Source: Marinagarivorans cellulosilyticus
GTDB taxonomy: Bacteria; Pseudomonadota; Gammaproteobacteria; Pseudomonadales; Cellvibrionaceae
Length of the DNA: 64,000 nt
Direction of reading: 5' to 3'
Assembly (NCBI RefSeq): GCF_021655555.1
Contig: NZ_AP023086.1
Span: forward strand, 1,952,685 to 2,016,684
Shown here: piece by piece, positions 18,536-27,500 of the stretch
Layout: every line of letters starts with the position of its first letter
Position numbering within the stretch: position 1 is the first letter of the stretch
Notes under the pieces: model-generated
Databases searched by the model: none
Told to the model about the DNA's origin: nothing
The model's input: only the letters and a program-made list of their open reading frames with translations
Program-made: the position numbers and the translations under genes

Positions 18536-21500
18536 GTGACATTTTCAGCCAGGACGCTTGTTGTAGCTTTAATCTGTTCCTCCTTTTTGGGGGGATGCTT
18601 CAATAAGAGTGAAAAGCAAGAGTGGGAGGTTGAGCCTGACGGCCAGCAAAGTACCTTCGCTGTTCCGCAAAAAGTGTCGAATAAAGTCGAGCCTGAATAT
18701 TTGTCTGCGCGGGTCCGTTTGAATAATGGTGACTGGCAACCTCTGACAATTTCTGGTGGTTCGGCCACCGGCCGCATGGAGGATATTCCAGAGGGCGCAC
18801 ATAGCATTACGGTGCAGTTTGTTTATAACGACCCACGCTACGGCGAGTTGGTACTGGCCGAAACAACGCAACCCGTCACCATTACCGCTGGGCAGCGCAC
18901 CCGCTTAGAAATAGCCGATAACGATTATGATCTTTCTCGCTTTGACGACGACAGTGACGGTATTAGCAATGCTGATGAGTTAGATCAAGCTACTGACCCC
19001 ACCGACGCTATGGACCCCCCGTCAGCAATATCGAGCAGTGTCGGCGATAGTTCAAGCGCGCCGTCTTCATCTAGCTCGGTTTCAGAAAGTAGCAGTTCTG
19101 AATCCACTAGTTCTGAAACCAATAGTTCTAGTAGCGAAGCTGGCTCATCGAGTTCAGACGGTAATATTATTGAGGTTCCAGTGTTAATGGCCAACGCTGG
19201 TGATGATGTATCTATTCAAGAGGGCGACGAAGTTCAGCTTGTTGGGCAGGCGCTTAATGCTTCGGCATCGGTCAGTTATAGCTGGCGTTACCTCGGTATG
19301 GGGCAGCCCGTTTTGACGGGGGCTAATACGCCAATACTCACGTTTACTGCTGGTAATTACTTAGCAGAGCAAGTTTTCACTTTCGAGCTGACAATCACTC
19401 AAGGTGGCGAATCAAGTAGCGATACCGTTGATGTCACAGTGGCAGCAGTTAACGAGGCCCCGATTGTTACGTTTGTACCAACACAGCGCACAGTTGCTTC
19501 GAATGCAGCTGTAGAGCTAGTCCCTTTTCAGCATTCGGACCCAGAGTCTCAACCGCTCACGTACAGCTGGATGCCCTCAGCCCTTAACCCTGTTGCAGTG
19601 GACGATTTCAGCTTCAATAACGAAATCGCCACTTTCACAGCGCCCACTCCTGAAACAGCTAACGAGAGTCTTACCTTGGTGTTTGAGCTCACGGTGAGTG
19701 ATGGCGTTAATCAGACGACACAACCGGTAACGGTTATTGCCCAAGGTGGTAACAAAGCGCCAGTGGCCCGCATTACCGCTGCGAATGATGCAACCAGCGT
19801 GGCCGAAAACAGCTCGCTGGTTTTAAGTGGTTCCACCTCGACAGACGATTACACTAGCGCTGCCAATCTAAGTTATCAGTGGGTACTTGAAAGCGATGTG
19901 GCGTTTGATTTGGGCATTACTGATTGGACAGCCCAAGACATTACCGTCATTGCGCCTAATTTAGCGGCTAATCAAACCGTGCAATTGAGCTTGGTGGTTA
20001 CCGACGACAGCACGCCAGCGTTAAGCTCAGCAAAAGTCTTTTTCGATTTGGATATTACGGCTGAAAATGATCCTGCGGTTGTGACCATTCCTCCCGTCGG
20101 TGCCGCTGCTCCGGGCGCGATAGTGACCTTGGCTGCTACCGTAAACGACCCGGACTTTGAGCATCAAGACCTCACTTACACCTATACGTGGAGTGAGCCT
20201 GTAGGTTATGCGGGGCTGCTCGATAACCCTAATAGCGCAACCACCACCTTTACTGCGCCTGCCGATTTAATGGACGAGACTACCCTTGAATTTGGCTTGC
20301 AGGTTACTCAGGTGGGTGTCGGTAGCTTGCCCATCGCATCCGTTCCAGCGCATGTTGTCGTTGGTGTAGGCTATTTTGCACCAACCGCTGTAGCCGGTTT
20401 GGCTGCCCCAGCCGTTGCGACTACCGAAAGTACTGCTTTTGATTTGACTGCGGCTATGTCTATACCCGGCAGCCAAGCCATTGCAAGCTATAACTGGACG
20501 ACTGACTGTACCGATGGCGCCATCGCCAACGAAAATACAGCGATAGCCACCTTCACACCCGCGAATCGCCTTGACGACTACAGTTGTAACTTCATATTAA
20601 CCGTAGCCGATGCTGCAACCCCTGCTACTGATAGCAGCACAGATACGCTAGCTGTGACCATTACCGCGACAGATGAAGCACCCACATTGGTTGCCCCGAC
20701 CCCCATAACGGCCACAGCTGGTGCCGAAGTGATTCTGACTGCGAGCGGCACCGACCCAGAAGGCCAAGCGCTAAACTTTACGTGGAGCGCCGAAGACGCG
20801 GGTATTGCTTTAACCAATGCCGATACTGCGCAAGCCACCTTTACAGCCCCTAATGTTGCCACCGCGACAAGCTTTACATTCACCGTCACGCTAGATGACG
20901 GCAATGCCGATAACCTTCAAACCCAAAATGTGGTTGTACAGCTTGGCGGTAACAATACAGCGCCGGTTGCTGTGATTACGCCTGTAGCCGGCGATCTTGT
21001 GCCCGAAGCCAGTCCTGTTGTACTCAGCGGCGAAGCCTCTAATGACGATTTTACCGACAGCGCAAGCCTGACCTACCAGTGGCGGTTAATTACCACCACA
21101 GCATATGACTTAGGCATTACTGATTTCACGCAATCAACACTGTCGTTCAATACGCCGAACCTAGCTGAACAAATCTCGCTACAGTTCGAATTGGTTGTGA
21201 CGGATGAGCAGGGTGAACCGTCGGAGCCAGAAACCTACACCGTGACGGTTGATGCCATTAACGCCAAGCCTGAAGTTAGCGTTCAGCCTAACCCCGTAAA
21301 TGTGGCAGCTAACACCGAAGTAACCTTAACGGCCGAGGTGACCAATGAAGACCAAGACCAGGCGGCTATTGCTTACACTTATACCTGGACGGCGCCAGCG
21401 GGTTACGAAAATTTAATACCCGCTGGCAACAGCGGTAATACACTGACCTTTATTGCTCCAGCGATTATGGTTGATAGCCAAGCCTTTGATTTTACTGTTG

Positions 21501-24500
21501 CAGCCACCGAAGACGTAACCGGCGGCGAAACTAGCGCAGCCGTAACCGCCCTGATAAATGTGCAGCGCGGTTACATCGCACCGACAGCCAGCGCAGCATT
21601 AGTGGGCGGCGGTACTACCTTAGAGGAGGACGTAGCTGCGAGCTTAACCGCTGCAGGCTCTGTAGACGGCACTAACCTAATTACAACATATAACTGGACC
21701 ACTACTTGTGCTGGCCAGCTCACCGATGCAACGGCAGAGGTGGCTAGTTTTACTGCCAGCAACACACTGGTTGCTCAAAACTGTGACTTCACTTTAACCG
21801 TTTCTGATGGTGAAATCGATGGCACTAGCGCGGTGAAACTTGCTGTAACCATTAATGCTGGTGATGATGCGCCCACAGTAATAGCGCCCGCGCTGGCTAT
21901 CAATGCTAATGCCGGCATGCCAATAGCGCTTAGCGGCATTACCGTTAGAGACCTTGATACAGCGCCTGCCAGCTTAAGCTACAGCTGGACCAGCAATGAT
22001 AGTGAGGCATTACAACTATTAAGCTCAACCACCGAGCTAGCTCCTACATTTACCCCAGCAAGTGCGGCTGAAGAAACCTTTATTACTTTTACCCTGACCG
22101 TTATTGACGGTGGTGAAGCAAACCGTACCGCAGCCGAAAATGCTGTCTCTTCCGCCAATATTGATGTGATGGTCGCGGCCAATAACGATACCCCGAAAGC
22201 TGACATTAGCTTGGTGATGCCTGCTAGCGCGACCGATATCGCCGAAAATACCGGCGTTACCTTACAGGCGATACCGCAGGCGGGTAATACTGAAATCGAC
22301 TTATTTACTGCAGCCAATGATCTAACCTACACTTGGACACCCAACACTGCTTTAGCGGCCTTGGGTGTGGCTAGCGCGAGCGGTCAAGGGCTGGATCAGT
22401 TTAGTTTTGCGATTGATGACCTTGAAGCGCCAGTAGCAGACTTAATGGTGACCCTACAAGTTAAAGATGAGCAAGGTGCAACCTCGACAGCTGTTGATTA
22501 TTCGTTTGCCATAAAAGCTGAAAACGCAGCCCCCGAGCTAACACTCAATGCACCAACGGCGGTAAACGGCGGAGACACCATCACCTTTCAGGCCGTTGCA
22601 AGCGACCCAGAAAGCATTCGCGCATTAAGCTACAGCTGGCAACAACTTGATGAAACAGGTAGTGCCCTAGCTGCGAATGACCCAACGGCTGTAAGCTGTG
22701 ACGAAGGCAATACTAGCAACACTTGTAGCTTTGAAGCACCGACCTCGAACGATGATCAAAGCTTTACGTTTGAGGTGACCGTAGCCGAGCAGGGCAGTGA
22801 AGACTTCTTAAAAGAAACCACTGCCAGTAAAACCGTCACCGTGACTTCGGGCTACATCGCGCCGGTATTGGCTTTAAGCTTAAATGCGCCGGTCAGCGAA
22901 GGTGCTACAGCCACAATCGCGGCGAATGTCACAACGATGGGCACTGCAGCAATTACTGCGTACGACTGGAGTGAATCCACCTGTTTAGGGCAGCCTGTTT
23001 TAGCGGACTTCAGCACGGCAACAGCCAGTACTTTAACCTTTGTCACACCGGGCCAGCAAAAAGCGGACTACACCTGCGACATCCAACTAACAGTCACCGA
23101 CGCCACCGATAGCACAATAACCGTACCGGCTTTAAGCATAAATGTTACAGCGATCGACGATATCCCCGTTGCCGTTATCACCGACCGAACGCTAACCATT
23201 AGCGGGCACGATCCTGAAGATATCACTGATGAGCGACTGGACGGCAGCACTTCTACCGATGAAGAAGGCGATGCTTTGTATTATCAGTGGAGCCAAGATC
23301 CGGCGGACGCAGTACAAGTTAATTGGTTAAGCCGCGGCGAAACCGATGGGCAAGCGTTCTTTGCTGTACCCCAGCAACCAACACAAACGACCTTAAACTT
23401 CAGCTTAACGGTTTGTGACGCTGAAAATGACCCCGAGCGTTGTGATGCAACACCAGCTGAAATTGCCATTACAGTGGCGCCGACTAATCAAGCGCCCATA
23501 GCCATTATTTCGGTCAATGATGTTGAAGTCGCTGGTGCTAATGATGAATTCGGTCGCTTTACCGCGAACGAAACCAACCATCCTGCGCAGCGTGAAGCGG
23601 ACGAGGGCGAAGTACAAGTTACTCTCTCGGCTGCTGATTCCAGCGATTCGGCAACACCGAATGCTCAGTTGTCTTATCGCTGGAGCCTTGCTGGAACTCA
23701 AGGCGGTACAACTATCGACTTGGGGGAATATGAAAATGTGACCGCCTGGGCTGAGGGTGAATTAGGTTTGAATCCTGATGATTGGAGCGCCGAAAGCCTC
23801 ACCTTCATTACGCCTAACTTTACCGAAGACCGTGACTTATTATTTACCGTAGCGGTAAGCGATGGCGAGCTGAGTGTTTCGAAAGATCTGATATTGACTA
23901 TTGCGGCTGATAATGATGTTCCGCAAGGGGTTGCAGGCTATTTGGACAGCTCTTTTCAAGTTGTAGCTGCTGAGCAAATAAATGCGGTTTCTGGCCAAAC
24001 GATAAGCGTTGATGGTGGGCTCTCGATAGATGCCGATGACGGCATAGTAAGTTATGTCTGGAGTATTGAAAATGCCGATAATACAAATGTTGTATTTTAC
24101 GATACGCCCGTAGGTGTTCGGCGCGGTTTAACGGTGCCATCTGCCCCTAATGGTGCCGATATCGTGTTGCGCTTAACAGTGACCGATGTGGCTGGTAATA
24201 CATCGGCCGATGACATCGTCATTGTTGTTGCTCCATCCGATATGGAAAACCCAGTCGCCAGCGCTATCGTGGACACGACACCTATTCTGGACAACACTGT
24301 AGGCGCCGAAATTCGTAGCACCTCAACTGACGATACGGGCATTGCTAGCTATCTGTGGAGTTCAGCCAATTCAGAAATTACCTTCACAACGGATGATCAA
24401 TCCGTCGGTATTTTTGATGTCTCCGGCATGCCGGCCGCAGGTGCAGCGACTATCACGCTAACAGTGACTGACGCCGCCGGCAAAACCGATAGTATTGATG

Positions 24501-27500
24501 TACCGGTAACGATTGAAGCGAGTTATTCGCCTTGGGAATTTGCCTTAGTGGTCACCTCTCCACTACCAGCCGACCCTGCATATGATGCGATTGAAGAGCA
24601 GAGCGAAATTGTTATTACTGCGCAGGCCGTAACCCAAGGCACAAATGCTATTACCGAATACAATTGGGGTGAATCTACGTGTAGCTATACCGCACCATCG
24701 GGCCAGCCATTTACCAACCCCGCGGTAACAGACTTTAGTGTATTTAGTGATAGCAACACACTGACTTTCGCGCCGATAGCGTTTGTTTATCAAGACTACA
24801 CTTGTGATATCAAACTCACAGCATTGGATGGTGAGGGTGCTCCTGTCAATGCTGAAATTTCTATTGATATATCTGCCGATAATGATCCTGCCGTAGCGGT
24901 TGCCGGCGCGTTAATCAGCGGTGTTGAAACCGAAGTGGACAATCTTACTGTTAATGCCAGTGGGGTGGTTAACCTTGTGGCGATTGAGGCTAGTGATAGC
25001 GATACGATGCTAAGGCAGGGCGATATTTATTGGGAAATTATTGAGCCTGAGTATGCTGATTTATTTGTGTTTTCTAGTCATTTGCAGCGGGATACAGATT
25101 TAACTATTCCTTCTATTCCTGAAGGTGCAGAGGTGACTGTAAGGTTAAATGTTAGTGGGGTGTTTGATGAGATTCGGTTAACGGTAGAGGCTTTACCTGA
25201 GCAAGATCCTTTAAATTTTGTTGATAACGAAGGCAATGAAATACCGGGTGATGGCTCTTATGTCTATGAAGCCTTTGTTGGTGATGATGTATTTAGTTTA
25301 CCTGTCATAGGTGGCTTGGGTAACGGGGATGTGAGCTACAGCAGTAGTGATGAGTTTGTTGCCGCTGTGGACCCGTTAACTGGAGTGGTTACTATTGGTC
25401 TTACTTCCGGCGAGGCAGTGATTACAGTCGTTAAAAAAGGAGGGGAGGCTTTTCAGGATTCTTCTGCAACTTATACGGTTAAATCGCTCACTTATGCTGG
25501 CGCAAGAGCCCCTTTGGTTGATAAACCATTTGCTTCAGGGATATCTGTTATTGACTTAAATGACAGGGTTAAACACTTTGATACGACTCACGGGGATGTA
25601 ACCGAGGGAGCCTATAAAAATGCTGAAGTATTTTTCAATGTCGGTAGCCAAATATACGGCACGAATGTAAACAGGAGGTTTTGGGGGGCGGAAGACGTGC
25701 ATCCTGATCTAGCTTCGTCCGATATCATTGACCTATTCTTAGTTGAGCAACGTTTATATGTGTTGCTAAACGGAGGCTCAGGATTTGATGGTGGTGCGGT
25801 TTTGGTTTTCGATACTTCGCAAACCTTGGCTGACGGACTTGATGCTAAAACTCTAGAACGGATTGATTTTCCCGGGCTAACTCTCACAGATTCTCACCTT
25901 TTTGGTGGGCAGCTCTATATTGCTTTTGATGGCGCTGACTCAGGAATTACGACCCTGACTTTCAATGGCGAGGGTATCTCCTCAAGTGCCAATTACCCAG
26001 TAGAAGGGAAAATTACTTATCTTTCAGATAACGGGGATAGGCTTGCTTACGCAAGAGTCTTCGATGATAAGTATTTTGTTGGGCTTTTAGGGCATGACTT
26101 AGCCGACTCCTACTTAGAAAAGCAAGTCGGCGGTGTAGATATTCTGGGGAATACCGGCCAGCATTTTTGGTTTTTTACAGGAGAAGAATCGAAATTTGTC
26201 GTTGAAAAGCTAACGGGCGAGCAAAGATTCGTGGGTACTTTTTCTACATTCGATGAGACTCAAACGTTAATTTCCGGTTTGAACGATAGTGAAACCTCAT
26301 TGCTTGTGGGCCATGAGCTGTTTGGTCTAAACCAGTTTGCAGGTCCGCTTGGTCCTAATCACACGGTGTTAAGAGGCTTAGCCACTAATGACCCTGTGAA
26401 CCCTTATCAATCTAAAAGGGTCGAAATTTTTAATAGCAATGGTCAAGATATTACACTAGATAAAGACGAGTTAATTATTACGTCTTATAACAATTACGTG
26501 CACAAAATAAATTTATCAGATCGCGTGCAGTTATCTGGCGAACGTCACACGGTATTCTACGGGGATGTTGTCAAATACTCCGCGTCATGGTCTTTGGATG
26601 AAGCCATAGTAGACGGCGTGAAGTGTTTTGTTAGTGGTGGAACTTGCACAGTTACCAATATTGATTTGGTTGATAAAACGGCCGATATTATCTGGCAAAT
26701 GCCCTCACAAGATGGTGCTGAAGGAACCGATCAGTTTGAATTAATTGTTGCTGCGGGTAGTGAGTTTTATTACACAGCGAATCATGATTGGGTGGTTGCC
26801 GAAGTTGATTCTCGTGATCAGCAAACAGCCTTGACGGTTCCTACTGCTCCGGGTGAAATAGTTATCGGGGAAACATTTAGTTTTGCGGCAAATGGGGGGC
26901 GTGGTACTGGAGAATATGTTTACCTTTCTAGCAACCCTTCAATTGCACTCGTCGACCCAGTAACGGGAGACGTTACGTGGGTTAGTGAGGGTAATGTTAC
27001 GTTAACTGTGATTAAAATGGGCGATAAGGATTTTGCCCCTGCGTATCAAACGCTTAATGCAGTTGTTACGCCCCCCTCAATAACCGCCAATATCACAGCA
27101 GCCCCAGAGCAAATCTTCGATGCGTCTTTTGCATTTGATGTATCGGCCAGCGTCACCGGCGCTGATGCGAATACAGCTTTTGAATGGGTGGCAATAAATC
27201 CAGACGGTACAAGAAATACAAATATCACGTTTGAAGATGTTGAAGTAAGTTCAGGTGGTGCAATAGTTACCGGAAAAATGCGGGTAGGTGAAGAGGCATT
27301 AAGTGGCTTTGATCGCTCCACACGCGGAGATGATGCTCGCAACGTAACGCTAGACTTGCAGGTTAATGGTGAGACTATTCTTAGAGCTGATCCTACTGAT
27401 CATCTCTCGATAATGAAGATTGTTTTACCGTTTGTGACGGTTTGGGATACTACGTTGGTATCGCCGAGCGCCGACTCCAGTTGGGATTACAACGCCGTTA

